DNA of 64,000 bases, taken from assembly GCA_949840915.1 (NCBI GenBank), contig CATKXY010000010.1, forward strand, positions 40,021 to 104,020, read 5' to 3'. Made by a program: the position numbers and the translations under genes. Below are positions 21,201-34,873 of this stretch, piece by piece. The notes beneath the pieces are model-generated. The model saw only the letters and a list, made by a program, of their open reading frames with translations. It was not told the origin of the DNA and did not search any database. Origin of the DNA: an uncultured Lachnospiraceae bacterium (lineage in GTDB: Bacteria; Bacillota; Clostridia; Lachnospirales; Lachnospiraceae). Position 1 is the stretch's first letter. Every line of letters starts with the position of its first letter.

Positions 21201-21605
21201 TTATTTTAAGACTTCTATCCTTGCCATTGCCCGCATGAGCGCCGTCTCGGCCCGGGCGATATCCGTCTCGGGAGTCTTGCTGGCAAGACGATCCTGCGCG
21301 CGGTGCAAGGCCTCCTCAGCACGATGCGCGTCGATTTCTTCAGGCCATTCCACGATCTCGGCCAGAATTGTGATACCCTCCGGCAGGATCTCTGCAAATC
21401 CGGCGTGAAGCGCAGCATCCTTCTCTCCGTCCTTCTCGGTGATGACCAGAATCCCCGGCTTCACGATAACCGTCAGGGGAATATGTCCCGGCAGCACGCC
21501 TATTTCGCCCTCTGTGGTATTAAATTCCACCATATCCACATCGCCTTCGTAGAACAGTCTGTCCGGTGTGATGATGCGCAGATGAAAATTTTGATTGTCA
21601 GCCAT
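21201..21605 (-). CDS. atpC: F1Fo ATP synthase epsilon subunit
   Basis: FHLRIITPDRLFYEGDVDMVEFNTTEGEIGVLPGHIPL. Confidence 0.96.
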   Translation of the reverse strand: MADNQNFHLRIITPDRLFYEGDVDMVEFNTTEGEIGVLPGHIPLTVIVKPGILVITEKDGEKDAALHAGFAEILPEGITILAEIVEWPEEIDAHRAEEALHRAQDRLASKTPETDIARAETALMRAMARIEVLK

Positions 21606-21624
21606 ATTCTCGGTCCTTTCCCTA

Positions 21625-23082
<1,458 letters not shown>

Positions 23083-23097
23083 TTATATCCCATCGTC

Positions 23098-23958
23098 TTA
23101 TCCGAGAGCCTCCGCACCCGCAATGATCTCTGTCAGCTCCTGTGTGATGGAGCCCTGTCTTGCTCTGTTATACTTCAGCGCCAAATCATTTATGATTTCC
23201 TCGGCATTGCTGGTAGCGCTGTCCATAGCCTGCATACGGGCGCCGTTCTCACTGGCCACGGCTTCCACCATGGCGCCGTAGATGAGACTGGTGATATATT
23301 TGGGGATGATCATGTCCAGCGCCTCAATATCCTCGGGCTCGAAATTCATGATCGCATCCGCTTCCTTCCCGCTGCTCTCAAGCTCCTCCCTGTTCACGGG
23401 CAGAAGCCTCAAAAGCTTGGGCTCATGGCTCACCGTATTCTTGAAGGAGGTATAGGCGAGATAAATCTCCCCGAACTCTCCCTCCGCAAACCGCTCCAAA
23501 AGTCTTTTGGACAACAGCATTGCATCCGCATAGGCAGGATCCTCAATGACCTCGGGAAGTGTCTCCCTGACGGTATACCCGTTTCTCGCAAACGCCTCCC
23601 GACCCTTGTTGCCCAGCGCGTAGATGCTCAGATCCTCTTTCTGCCAGGTCTCATGTCTGGTGACGAGCTTGATCACATTGGAATTATAGCCGCCGGCCAG
23701 ACCGCGGTTTGAAGTGATCACGATCACAGCCTTCTTCGGAGATTCTCCCGGCACAAGATACCTGTGCTCTACATGTCCTACGCGGGACAAAATACTGTTC
23801 ACCGTATCAAACATGCTCTCAAAATATACCTTGGAGCGCTCTGCATTTGCTTTGGCACGCTGCAGCTTTACCGTGGACACCAGCTTCATCGCTTTCGTGA
23901 TCTGCTGAGTACCCTGAATACTGCTCTTGCGGCGCTTTATATCACGCATTGATGCCAT
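23098..23958 (-). CDS. atpG: F1Fo ATP synthase gamma subunit
   Basis: MASMRDIKRRKSSIQGTQQITKAMKLVSTVKLQRA; ITQELTEIIAGAEAL. Confidence 0.97.
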   Translation of the reverse strand: MASMRDIKRRKSSIQGTQQITKAMKLVSTVKLQRAKANAERSKVYFESMFDTVNSILSRVGHVEHRYLVPGESPKKAVIVITSNRGLAGGYNSNVIKLVTRHETWQKEDLSIYALGNKGREAFARNGYTVRETLPEVIEDPAYADAMLLSKRLLERFAEGEFGEIYLAYTSFKNTVSHEPKLLRLLPVNREELESSGKEADAIMNFEPEDIEALDMIIPKYITSLIYGAMVEAVASENGARMQAMDSATSNAEEIINDLALKYNRARQGSITQELTEIIAGAEALG

Positions 23959-23994
23959 AACTTACTCCTATCTGCCTCTTTGACGGCGAGGGAA

Positions 23995-25530
<1,536 letters not shown>

Positions 25531-26109
25531 TTATCCGAGCTGGATTTGTAATAATTGTCTTGTTAATTCATCTAATTTCGAGCGGACGCTGCTGTCCACC
25601 ACTCTGTCGTTGATTCGGATAACCATGCCGCCGATCAGGGATTCATCCACCGCAAACTCCGACTCGATGCTCTGATAGGATGTGGTCTCCAACAGCCGGG
25701 CCACCGTGGCCGCTTTCTGTGCGTCAGTGAGCGCTACCGCCGAAGTGACATGCGCCACACCGATGCCCTTCACCGCTTTTACCTTATCGATAAAATAACG
25801 GAATATCTCCTGCAGATCGCCATAGCGTTCCTTCCGAACCACAATCTCCATCAAGCCCATAAGTCCGTCGTTCACTCTGCCCTGAAAGACAGCTTCCATA
25901 GCCGCGAGCTTCTCGGACTTGGAGATACCGGGGTGCATCATCAGATCGTCAAACTCCGGATTCTCTTCCAGTATCCGGCTCACCTGCTGCACCTGTGCAA
26001 ACAGCTCGTCTGCTGCCCCGGGCTCCTGTCCCGCGGCCATATCCGGCTGTGCATCCATGGCTATCTCAAACAGCGCCTCTCCATATGTCTTAGAAACTAA
26101 TTTAGCCAT
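25531..26109 (-). CDS. atpH: F1Fo ATP synthase delta subunit
   Basis: Operon position; C-terminal IGGMVIRINDRVVDSSVRSKLDELTRQL. Confidence 0.95.
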   Translation of the reverse strand: MAKLVSKTYGEALFEIAMDAQPDMAAGQEPGAADELFAQVQQVSRILEENPEFDDLMMHPGISKSEKLAAMEAVFQGRVNDGLMGLMEIVVRKERYGDLQEIFRYFIDKVKAVKGIGVAHVTSAVALTDAQKAATVARLLETTSYQSIESEFAVDESLIGGMVIRINDRVVDSSVRSKLDELTRQLLQIQLG

Positions 26110-26639
26110 GTATCCTTACCCATTTCCTTCAGAGTCTCGTCAATCAGCTGATTCTGAACCGTGGTGTCGATGGATGCGGCCACAACCTTGCCTGCCATCA
26201 GAGATGCCACGGAGATGATCTCCGTCTTCACCTCATCGGACACCTTCTTCTTCTCCAGCTCGGCCTCCATGCGGGCTCTCTCCATAATGCGAGCAGCCTC
26301 TTCCTTCGCCTCGGCAACAATCCGGTTTTCGCTGGCCAGCGCTTTCTTGCGGGCCTCGCTCAAAATGCTCTCCGCTTCCTTGTTGATCCCGGCAAGCTTT
26401 GCCTCATATTCCTCTCGCAAGCGGTTTGCCTCATCCATGTTCGCCTTTGCGTCGTCCAGCTCGCCCTTGATCCTGGCCTGACGGTCTGTCAGCATCTTGC
26501 GGGCCGGATTGAACAGGAAGTAGCTCATTATGGCAAACAGAACAAAGACAGCTATGATCGTGAGCGTGGAATCGGCTAACAGCTGCCAGTCGATGCCAAA
26601 CATTCTCTCATAGGTCTCTCCTGCGGTTAATAGTATCAT
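26097..26639 (-). CDS. atpF: F1Fo ATP synthase b subunit
   Basis: Single TM then long charged helix; FLFNPARKMLTDRQARIKGELDDAK. Confidence 0.95.
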   Translation of the reverse strand: MILLTAGETYERMFGIDWQLLADSTLTIIAVFVLFAIMSYFLFNPARKMLTDRQARIKGELDDAKANMDEANRLREEYEAKLAGINKEAESILSEARKKALASENRIVAEAKEEAARIMERARMEAELEKKKVSDEVKTEIISVASLMAGKVVAASIDTTVQNQLIDETLKEMGKDTWLN

Positions 26640-26695
26640 TTCTGCCTCCTTTCCGGTAATGAATTACCATTTCTTCAGGTAATTTTTACCGTGCC

Positions 26696-26983
<288 letters not shown>

Positions 26984-27718
26984 TTAGGCCTCTTCACCAA
27001 TTGCATTATTGATGTAGGTCATTGTCAACATACAGAATACATAGGTCTGAATTGCTCCTGAGAACAAATCAAAATACACATGCAGTGCCGCGGGCCAAGC
27101 TGTTGCGATGATTCCCAGCAGTCCGTAGATCAGCGCCATCATGATCGTCCCCGAAAGGACGTTTGCAAACAGACGCAGCGAGAGCGATATGGGTACCGCC
27201 ACCTCACTGATGACATTGATCGGGAACCATATGGGCAGCCACGGCGGCAGCGGGGAACACATATCCGCCCAGATATCCTTGAGCTTCTGATGCTTAAACT
27301 GATTGAAATGAATCAGTATGAAGGTCAGAACACCCAGCGGAAAAGTGACGCCATAATCTGCGGTGGGCGGTCTCAGGCCCAGCAGACCGGATATGTTGCT
27401 GAACAGAATAAAGATGAAAACCGTGCCAATATAGTTGTAGAACTTAGAGGCGTGGTTTCCCATGGTAGAGTTGGCCATACCGTCCAGCTTTTCCACGATC
27501 AGTTCAACCACATTCTGAAATCCACCCGGCACCTCCGTGCCCTTTTTCACGGCCCGCCCTGCCGCTATGGCAAACCCACACAGTATGAGCAACACCAAAA
27601 GCAGACTGACATGCGTCGTTGTTATCCAGACTGTATGCCCAAAGAACTGGTATGACACCAGACCATGCACCATAACATCCACGTCCGTGGAGCCGGATAA
27701 CAATATGCCATGAGCCAT
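26984..27718 (-). CDS. atpB: F1Fo ATP synthase a subunit
   Basis: Hydrophobic; PISLSLRLFANVLSG; LHVYFDLFSGAIQTYVFCMLTMTYI. Confidence 0.97.
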   Translation of the reverse strand: MAHGILLSGSTDVDVMVHGLVSYQFFGHTVWITTTHVSLLLVLLILCGFAIAAGRAVKKGTEVPGGFQNVVELIVEKLDGMANSTMGNHASKFYNYIGTVFIFILFSNISGLLGLRPPTADYGVTFPLGVLTFILIHFNQFKHQKLKDIWADMCSPLPPWLPIWFPINVISEVAVPISLSLRLFANVLSGTIMMALIYGLLGIIATAWPAALHVYFDLFSGAIQTYVFCMLTMTYINNAIGEEA

Positions 27719-27743
27719 ATTTTCACCTCCTTTTCATATATTT

Positions 27744-28310
27744 TCAGGACTCTTGTGCCTCCTGCTCCTCCACGAGCGGCTCCGCCTCCGGATCCTTCTC
27801 ATGGAACAGCCTGTTATAGCACTTATGGGTAAACGGTTGTGAATAAACCGCTACTTTCACAATCAAAAGATAGGCAAGGCCTATGAACACGGGATTTGAT
27901 ATCCCCGCAAACGCCACGGTCACGAGGACCAGACCCACGGACAGATAGCGAATGAGATAACCGCGGAAGATCAGTTTTGAGGCAGTACCCTCGTCAAAAT
28001 CCAAAGCTCTGTCCGTACAGCGGTACATGTGCCGGATGGAAATCATGGCCATGACCGCAGCCGCGGCAATCCCCGTGAGCCATTCGAGCCTTGTAAAATT
28101 CCAGATATGCAGAGGAAGCGCCATGCCGGCCAGAACAGCCGCAAACATCCAGAAGATAATCGCCGTATTCAGCTCCAACAGGATTCTGTTTTTACTTTTC
28201 AGTATCTCGATGTTGCGCATGAGCCGAATCCTGCCCCTCTCCGTCTTCTTCACCATATATTTTCTTTGCCATACGGTAAATATTCTGTCCGCCGGCAACC
28301 GCTCCGGCAA
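27744..28310 (-). CDS. atpI: ATP synthase subunit I-like membrane protein
   Basis: Multi-TM protein directly upstream of atpB; real start may be downstream (28220). Confidence 0.7.
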   Translation of the reverse strand: MPERLPADRIFTVWQRKYMVKKTERGRIRLMRNIEILKSKNRILLELNTAIIFWMFAAVLAGMALPLHIWNFTRLEWLTGIAAAAVMAMISIRHMYRCTDRALDFDEGTASKLIFRGYLIRYLSVGLVLVTVAFAGISNPVFIGLAYLLIVKVAVYSQPFTHKCYNRLFHEKDPEAEPLVEEQEAQES

Positions 28311-28482
28311 AAAACAACAGAATCGTCCAAAAAGACGTGTGAAACCTGCCGTCCAGCCAGATGCCGAGCGCCGTCATCATACCGATGGGTACCAGCATAT
28401 TGATGCCAAACTGCGTGATCAGCACCAGAGAGCGATACACACTTTTATCATATTTGGGATTGTGTTTCCGCCTGTGACTCAT
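28192..28482 (-). CDS. AtpZ/AtpI-family membrane protein
   Basis: Two-TM protein ITQFGINMLVPIGMMTALGIWLDGRFHTS..WTILLFFAGAVAGGQNIYRM at head of atp operon. Confidence 0.8.
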   Translation of the reverse strand: MSHRRKHNPKYDKSVYRSLVLITQFGINMLVPIGMMTALGIWLDGRFHTSFWTILLFFAGAVAGGQNIYRMAKKIYGEEDGEGQDSAHAQHRDTEK

Positions 28483-28684
28483 CCGCCGACCTCACCGTCT
28501 CATATATAAACTCCGACATAGTTGATTATACCCATTTTTCCAAAAAATGTCTACCAAAAACACTCTTTCGGAATCAAAAAACTAAAAATCATTTTCTGCA
28601 TACGGAAGAATCCTCAAATTATCATTGACTTGTCCATTTGACAGAGGTAGTATTCTTACAAAAGAGTCTGAGAGGTATATACTT

Positions 28685-29293
28685 ATGAACGGATCATCAC
28701 AGATCAGACTGCGCGTCGCTGTCCCTGAAGACGCGCAAGCCCTGCTCGCCATCTATGCCCCTTATGTGGAAAAAACTTTTATCTCTTTCGAGTACGAGGT
28801 TCCCTCACCGGAGGAATTTTGCGCGCGCATCGAGCATACTTTGGAACATTACCCCTATCTGACAGCCGTCGGGGGCGATGAGATTCTGGGTTACGCCTAC
28901 GCGTCCCCCTTCAAATCCAGAGCTGCTTACTACTGGTCCGCGGAGACATCCGTCTATCTGCGGGAGGATGCCAGAGGCAGAGGGATCGGCAGCGCACTCT
29001 ACCGGGCTCTGGAGCAGTATCTTTACAGGCAGCATGTCTGCAATCTCTGCGCCTGCATCGCTTATCCTCATCCCGAAAGCCAGATTTTCCACGAGAAGCT
29101 TGGCTATCGGACCGTGGCTCACTTTCACAGATCCGGCTATAAAAACGGTCAATGGATCGACATGATCTGGATGGAGAAAACACTCTGTCCGCATACCATA
29201 CCGCCCGCCCCCTTTATTCCCTTCCCCCAGCTTCCTCCGGACACTGCGGATCTGCTCCTGCATCCGTCTTATCCCTGCACCGGGGATGCTTAA
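28685..29293 (+). CDS. GNAT N-acetyltransferase (phosphinothricin acetyltransferase-like)
   Basis: IRLRVAVPEDAQALLAIYAPYVEKTFISFEYEVPS; YLREDARGRGIGSALYRALE. Confidence 0.9.
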   Translation: MNGSSQIRLRVAVPEDAQALLAIYAPYVEKTFISFEYEVPSPEEFCARIEHTLEHYPYLTAVGGDEILGYAYASPFKSRAAYYWSAETSVYLREDARGRGIGSALYRALEQYLYRQHVCNLCACIAYPHPESQIFHEKLGYRTVAHFHRSGYKNGQWIDMIWMEKTLCPHTIPPAPFIPFPQLPPDTADLLLHPSYPCTGDA

Positions 29294-29356
29294 TAAGAGA
29301 ATATTTTAAGAGGAATCGACCCGGCAAATTCAGTCATCCCAAAAGGAGAAACCGAC

Positions 29357-29845
29357 ATGGCAAACCACAACGACCTGCAGATCTATCGCAAACGCTACAT
29401 ACCGCCCGAATGCATCCTTCTGAAAGACGATGTGATCGTGGAGCAGAACGAGGACTATATCCTTACCACCTGGCATACCATCAACCCTAAAACCCATTTT
29501 GACCACGGCTCGTCCTGCTATCTGCTGAAGGAGGGGCTCAAGATCAGCAAATTCTACAGACCGGACGACTCTCTGCTGTTTTGGTACTGCGATATCGTGG
29601 AATACGATTATAACAACAGGGAGAATGTGCTGACGGTCACAGACCTTCTGGCCGACGTGATCCTCTATCCCGACGGACGCATGAAGGTTGTGGATCTGGA
29701 TGAGCTGGCCGAAGCGCTGGAAAAAAATATGGTGACGCAAAAGCAGACGACTGCCAGCCTCCGCCAGCTGCATCATCTGCTCTCCATGATCTATCGCGAT
29801 AAATTCGACCGGCTTCAGGCAATCTTAAACGACAGGGGACTGTAG
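29357..29845 (+). CDS. DUF402 domain protein
   Basis: LFWYCDIVEYDYNNRENVLTVTDLLADVILYPDGRMKVVDLDELAEAL. Confidence 0.85.
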   Translation: MANHNDLQIYRKRYIPPECILLKDDVIVEQNEDYILTTWHTINPKTHFDHGSSCYLLKEGLKISKFYRPDDSLLFWYCDIVEYDYNNRENVLTVTDLLADVILYPDGRMKVVDLDELAEALEKNMVTQKQTTASLRQLHHLLSMIYRDKFDRLQAILNDRGL

Positions 29846-29902
29846 TCTGCCTACAGCCCCCTGTCCTATCGTGATACGACCCAAGTACCGGTCGCTGACA
29901 TG

Positions 29903-31156
29903 TCAGTAAAAGATATGGCCTCCGATGGAAATTCCGGTAAGTCCATCCACAGGCGTCCTGAAAAACACACAATTCCCCACATTCGTCACACCGCTCATGG
30001 CCTCATCCGCCGCCTGATAACAGCTCAGCGTCGCCTTATTGGTAGCCAGTGCCAAATCCAGTCTTCCGCTGGCCACCGGAGAGAACTGTTTGTTTTGATA
30101 AATGACACCCACTACGCTGTCGGGAAACTTAGCGCTGAGCACGCGATTAATGACCACGCTGCCCACGGCCAGCTGCCCTGCGTAGGGCTCCCCTCCGGCT
30201 TCACAGTAAATCAGATTCGCCAGAAGGTATCTGTCTCCGTCCGCAAAAGTCACATCAGAGATATCCCGCCACTCTCCGTCTGCCGCCTCTTTTGACAGCG
30301 CCATCTCCTCCGCCAGCTTCTGGCGCAGATACTCCGCATCCTCTTCTTTCTTTTTGATCTCCGCCTCATACTCGCGGGCCTGCTGCTCCGCCTCGGATAT
30401 CTCATCGGCATACTTTGTGATAGAGTTGGAAGTCTGGCCGATCAGACCGGAAACCTTGCTTTTGTGCGCCTCAGCCTCCACCTTCAGCTCATCCAGCTCT
30501 GCCTTCTCCTGTTTCAGAAGGGCCTCCTGCTCCTCGATCAGACGCCGGTTCTCTTTGAACTCATCCAGCATAGTCTTGTCATAGCTGGCGACCCGCTCAA
30601 TGCTGTCCGCCGCACTCAGCATATCCGAAAAGCTTCCCGCATCAGTGACGGCTCCGATAAACGCATTGAGATAGTCAGAGTCACTCCGCTCATACATTTT
30701 GCGCATTCTCAGCACCATGTTGACATACTGCTCCTCCTCCGTCTTGAGGGCTTCCTCCAGGGCCGTCTGCGTATCCGCTATCTCCTGCTTCTTATTCACG
30801 ATCTGCCCTTCCAGGTCCTCCAGATCCAGACTGATCTCGGAAAGCTGCGTATTTAATTTCTTTAATTCGCCCTTGAGCGTATTCTGCTCTCCCTTCAGGC
30901 CGTCGATATCATCCTGAAGTTCGTCACGCCTGTCCTCCAGCGCGTCTTTTTCCTTCAATGTCTGATCCAACTGTTCTTTGGTGCTGGTAGCCATGACCCG
31001 TACAGCGCCGAAACTGCTGTCGTCTGCAGTGAGCGCCGCCCCTAGCACAAACACTGTCAATATAGCTGCAGTCCTCTTTGCGTATCTCACCTTTTTACCC
31101 TGTCTGTGCGCTGCGAAACGCACCTGAATCAACGGTTGAACGCGCATTTTTTTCAA
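29903..31156 (-). CDS. Coiled-coil protein with C-terminal SleB/CwlJ-type cell wall hydrolase domain
   Basis: Signal peptide, long coiled coil, then LLANLIYCEAGGEPYAGQLAVGSVVINRVLSAKFPDSVVGVIYQNKQFSPV. Confidence 0.9.
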   Translation of the reverse strand: MKKMRVQPLIQVRFAAHRQGKKVRYAKRTAAILTVFVLGAALTADDSSFGAVRVMATSTKEQLDQTLKEKDALEDRRDELQDDIDGLKGEQNTLKGELKKLNTQLSEISLDLEDLEGQIVNKKQEIADTQTALEEALKTEEEQYVNMVLRMRKMYERSDSDYLNAFIGAVTDAGSFSDMLSAADSIERVASYDKTMLDEFKENRRLIEEQEALLKQEKAELDELKVEAEAHKSKVSGLIGQTSNSITKYADEISEAEQQAREYEAEIKKKEEDAEYLRQKLAEEMALSKEAADGEWRDISDVTFADGDRYLLANLIYCEAGGEPYAGQLAVGSVVINRVLSAKFPDSVVGVIYQNKQFSPVASGRLDLALATNKATLSCYQAADEAMSGVTNVGNCVFFRTPVDGLTGISIGGHIFY

Positions 31157-31163
31157 CCTGATA

Positions 31164-31685
31164 TCATACTTCTATTTCTATTTTGCGTCCCGATCCGCGG
31201 TAAGCGATGTATTCTACTCCGGCCGCCTCAAACATCCGCTTGGACGCCACATTTAGCGGAGTACCCTCATATTTGTCGCTGGCATATACCACAGTCCGTA
31301 TACCTGCCTGAATAATGGCCTTTGCACATTCATTGCACGGGAACAAGGACACATACAGTTTGGTACCCTCCAGCGAACCGCCCCGGTAATTTAAAATGGC
31401 ATTCAACTCACTGTGGGTCACAAAAGCGTACTTCGTGTCCAAGGTGTCACCGTCCCGTTCCCAGGGGAACGTATCGTCGGAACAGCCGCAGGGAAATCCG
31501 TTATATCCCATGGATAATATTTTATTGTCCATGCTGACGATACAGGCTCCCACCTGTGTGTTCGGATCCTTGGAACGCATCCCCGACAAATGGGCCACTC
31601 CCATAAAATACTCGTCCCAGCTGATATAATCTTTTCGCTTGCCCGCCCGGGGCCGTATCTTTTCGCTCTGATTCCCGCTATTCAT
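31164..31685 (-). CDS. dCMP/cytidine deaminase family (ComEB-like)
   Basis: HSELNAILNYRG; FPCNECAKAIIQAG. Confidence 0.92.
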   Translation of the reverse strand: MNSGNQSEKIRPRAGKRKDYISWDEYFMGVAHLSGMRSKDPNTQVGACIVSMDNKILSMGYNGFPCGCSDDTFPWERDGDTLDTKYAFVTHSELNAILNYRGGSLEGTKLYVSLFPCNECAKAIIQAGIRTVVYASDKYEGTPLNVASKRMFEAAGVEYIAYRGSGRKIEIEV

Positions 31686-31775
31686 AATATAGTCTTTATC
31701 TCTCGCATCCTGTTTTCATTGTTCTATTACGGCTTTCCTACCCGTCAACAGCCGGCGTCAGCGCTTGCGCCCGTG

Positions 31776-32405
31776 CTATTTCGTTCCGAAAATACGATCT
31801 CCCGCATCTCCCAGACCGGGCATGATATAGCCATGGTCATTGAGTCTCTCGTCCAAAGCACCCACATACAGATCCACATCGGGATGCGCATCCTGCATTG
31901 CCTTCACTCCCTCCGGAGCGGCGATAATGCACAGAAAGCTGATATTCCGGCAGCCCTTTTCCTTCAGCATCCGGATAGCCTCCACGGACGAACCTCCCGT
32001 GGCCAGCATCGGGTCAACCACAAAAACCTCCCGCTCTGCACAATCCGCAGGAAGCTTACAGTAATATTCCACAGGACTCAGCGTCTCCGGGTCTCTGTAG
32101 AGACCGATGTGTCCCACCTTTGCCGTGGGAATCAGTTCCAGCATACCGTCCACCATGCCGAGTCCGGCTCTGAGAATGGGTACGATAGCCAGCTTCTTGC
32201 CTTTCAGTTCCTGTACCTTAGCGACACACAACGGCGTTTCGATCTCCACCTCGTCCAATTTCAGACTCCTGGTGGCCTCATAGCAGATCAGCATCGCGAT
32301 CTCACTGATTGTCTGCCTGAAATCTTTTGTTCCGGTATCCTTTCTTCTGATGAAACCTATTTTGTGCTGAATCAAAGGATGATCCATGATCATCAGTTTC
32401 CCCAT
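31776..32405 (-). CDS. upp: Uracil phosphoribosyltransferase
   Basis: [54 protein letters not shown]. Confidence 0.97.
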   Translation of the reverse strand: MGKLMIMDHPLIQHKIGFIRRKDTGTKDFRQTISEIAMLICYEATRSLKLDEVEIETPLCVAKVQELKGKKLAIVPILRAGLGMVDGMLELIPTAKVGHIGLYRDPETLSPVEYYCKLPADCAEREVFVVDPMLATGGSSVEAIRMLKEKGCRNISFLCIIAAPEGVKAMQDAHPDVDLYVGALDERLNDHGYIMPGLGDAGDRIFGTK

Positions 32406-32407
32406 AG

Positions 32408-32839
32408 CTATTCCTCCTCAATTAAGCTCACTCTCCTGCAGTGCCTCTCATCTCCGGAAAACTCCGTCTCCAAAAAGACATCCACGATCTCCATTGCAAG
32501 CATATCGCCCACGATGCCCGCACCTATGGCCAGCATATTCGCATTATTGTGCAGGCGGGTCATCCTGGCGGAAAACGGATCCGAACACAGCGCGCAGCGG
32601 ATACCTTTTACCTTATTGGCCGAAATGCTGATTCCGATTCCCGTTGTGCAGATGACAATACCCTTCTCACAGTCCCCGGAGGCCACCGCCTGCGCAGCCG
32701 CACGTCCAAATACAGGATAGTCACAGCTGGATCTGTCCGTACATCCCACATCCCTGCAGGGTATGCCTTTTTCTTCCAGATGACGGATTACCTTCTGCTT
32801 CAAATCAAACCCGCCGTGATCACTTCCGATTGCTATCAT
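32408..32839 (-). CDS. rpiB: Ribose-5-phosphate isomerase B
   Basis: [45 protein letters not shown]. Confidence 0.96.
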   Translation of the reverse strand: MIAIGSDHGGFDLKQKVIRHLEEKGIPCRDVGCTDRSSCDYPVFGRAAAQAVASGDCEKGIVICTTGIGISISANKVKGIRCALCSDPFSARMTRLHNNANMLAIGAGIVGDMLAMEIVDVFLETEFSGDERHCRRVSLIEEE

Positions 32840-33953
32840 TTTCTCCGCCCTCCTGCAGCGCCCGCAGATCTATCACCCGGTGTCCCGCCGCCTTTAACAG
32901 TCTGTTCATGATTGCCTGTCCAAGGCCGTCCCCGGAAAAAGCCTCCGAGTAGATCTTTGTCGCGCCTTCCCTGTCAAACTCTCTCAATATCGCATAAAGT
33001 CCCGCCGCAATGGCCTTCTTATCAGCCCTGCTGCCGACGCTTTTTATCAAATCTGCCCGGTAACGCCCAAGCATTTCCTCCGTTCCTATCACGCCCACCC
33101 GATGCCCGGCTCTTTGGTCCTCGTCCGCCCGGCAGTTGATGTACTCCACCACCGTTTCCGGCTCTCCGCACACCACCGTGAGCTCCCCGGCAGGCGCATA
33201 GTGCCTGTATTTCATTCCGGGCGCCTTGGGTGCCTGTCCGCATTCCGCCTGCGACTGCAGTATCGTGACATCCACCTCCACATGCCCCAGCACCTGCTCC
33301 AGCATTTCCCGGGTGATATATCCCGGGCGCAAGATGCGCGGAGGCGATACTGTCAGATCCACAATGGTAGACTCCAGTCCGATTCCCAGCGCGCCGCCGT
33401 CTATGATCATATCGATGCGGCCGCCCATGTCCTCCGCCACATGTGAGGCGAGGGTCGGGCTCGGTTTCCCCGATGTGTTGGCACTGGGGGCCGCCACAAA
33501 ACCGCCGCCCTCACGGATCACCGCAAGCGCCACCGGATGAGACGGCATGCGCACCGCCACCGTGTCCAATCCACCCGTGGTTTCCGGAGGCACTGCATCG
33601 GACTTATGGAGAATCATGGTGAGGGGCCCCGGCCAGAATGCCTCGGCCAGTTTCTCCGCCTCCTCAGGAATCCCGGAGGCGATGCAGGACAGATCACCCC
33701 GGTCGGCTATATGCACGATCAGGGGATTATCAGACGGCCGCCCCTTTGCCGCATAAATTCTGCGGGAAGAATCCGGGTTCAGCGCATCTCCTCCCAGGCC
33801 ATACACGGTCTCTGTGGGAAAAGCCACCAATCCGCCTTCCCTAAGTATCTCCCCGGCTCTGTGCAGTCCATCCTGCTCCCGCTCCGTAAAACCCGCAAAA
33901 TTTTTAAAATCGTTTCCGGCAGAAGCGATCGCAATCCATTCTGTCTGTCTCAT
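32820..33953 (-). CDS. L-threonylcarbamoyladenylate synthase (Sua5/YwlC)
   Basis: GGLVAFPTETVYGLGGDAL; KGRPSDNPLIVHI; C-terminal Sua5 domain. Confidence 0.95.
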   Translation of the reverse strand: MRQTEWIAIASAGNDFKNFAGFTEREQDGLHRAGEILREGGLVAFPTETVYGLGGDALNPDSSRRIYAAKGRPSDNPLIVHIADRGDLSCIASGIPEEAEKLAEAFWPGPLTMILHKSDAVPPETTGGLDTVAVRMPSHPVALAVIREGGGFVAAPSANTSGKPSPTLASHVAEDMGGRIDMIIDGGALGIGLESTIVDLTVSPPRILRPGYITREMLEQVLGHVEVDVTILQSQAECGQAPKAPGMKYRHYAPAGELTVVCGEPETVVEYINCRADEDQRAGHRVGVIGTEEMLGRYRADLIKSVGSRADKKAIAAGLYAILREFDREGATKIYSEAFSGDGLGQAIMNRLLKAAGHRVIDLRALQEGGENDSNRK

Positions 33954-34070
33954 CTTCGCATCATTTCCTGTTTTTCTGCAATTGCTATAAAGATGCATTA
34001 AGTATATCACATAAGAGCAAAAAGGAAAAGAGCTTTGAGCGGTTAATTTAACGCCTTATCCTATTCCATT

Positions 34071-34778
34071 TTATTCTATTTCACTCAAATATTGAAGAAT
34101 ACCGATATGTACAGCCCATGCCACACGCTCCTGATAACTTTTATTGCAGAGCTTTTCTGCCTCTTCGCTGTTGGACAGAAAACCGCACTCCACTATGACG
34201 ATGGGTGTCGATGTCTTTTTCAACAGGTAATAACTGTCATTGGCTTTCACCTGTCTGTGATTTTCGGAGTCCAAACGCTCGATCAGGCTTTTCTGCAGAT
34301 AGCCGGCAAGTTTTTGTCCCTCTGTGCTTCCCGTGTAATAGAATACCTGCGCCCCCTTAACATATTCCTCCGGATAACTGTTTTGATGGATGCTCACGGT
34401 CAGGCTTGGAGCCGTCTCGTCAATAATTGCGATTCTTCGCTTCATATCCTGCACTTTCTTGTTGGAGGCATTCGCATCATAAAGTCCTTCCGCAGTCTCC
34501 CGGGTCATGATTACCTCCACATCCTGCAGCTCCAGATAACGCTTTACCAGCTCCGCGATCTGAAGGTTGATGTCCTTTTCCTCCGCGCCGTTTATACCGA
34601 TCTTTCCCGGATCGCCTCCGCCATGTCCTGCATCTATCACCACGCGGACAGGCGATTCTCCCTGCAGCAATTTATTCCCGTTGGCGGATGTGGCTTCCTC
34701 CTGCTCGGCAAACAGAAGGACTACAAACAATAGACCTGAGACGAGAATTGTCAGAAATTTCTGATCTTTTATTTTCAT
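34071..34778 (-). CDS. cwlD: N-acetylmuramoyl-L-alanine amidase, CwlD-like
   Basis: VVIDAGHGGGDPGKIGINGAEEKDINLQIA; SIHQNSYPE; IVECGFLSN. Confidence 0.93.
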   Translation of the reverse strand: MKIKDQKFLTILVSGLLFVVLLFAEQEEATSANGNKLLQGESPVRVVIDAGHGGGDPGKIGINGAEEKDINLQIAELVKRYLELQDVEVIMTRETAEGLYDANASNKKVQDMKRRIAIIDETAPSLTVSIHQNSYPEEYVKGAQVFYYTGSTEGQKLAGYLQKSLIERLDSENHRQVKANDSYYLLKKTSTPIVIVECGFLSNSEEAEKLCNKSYQERVAWAVHIGILQYLSEIE

Positions 34779-34838
34779 TTTCGTACCTCAGATAACTCTT
34801 TTTACTATATTATTCCTTCTTAATTATTTCTAAAACTA

Positions 34839-34867
34839 TTGCATTATCTATTTGGGGTGCGTATAAT
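34839..34867 (+). promoter_or_regulatory. Putative promoter of sortase gene
   Basis: TTGCAT-17 nt-TATAAT ending 6 nt before the ATG. Confidence 0.5.
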
Positions 34868-34873
34868 AGGGGC

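Noticed and set aside
29831-29866. Hairpin GACAGGGGACTGTAG/CTACAGCCCCCTGTC as an intrinsic terminator
   Set aside because: Strong stem overlapping the DUF402 stop codon, but no T-tract on either side; not listed as a terminator.
31590-32720. 376-aa plus-strand ORF opposite upp/rpiB
   Set aside because: Crosses upp and rpiB on the opposite strand; no homology signal.
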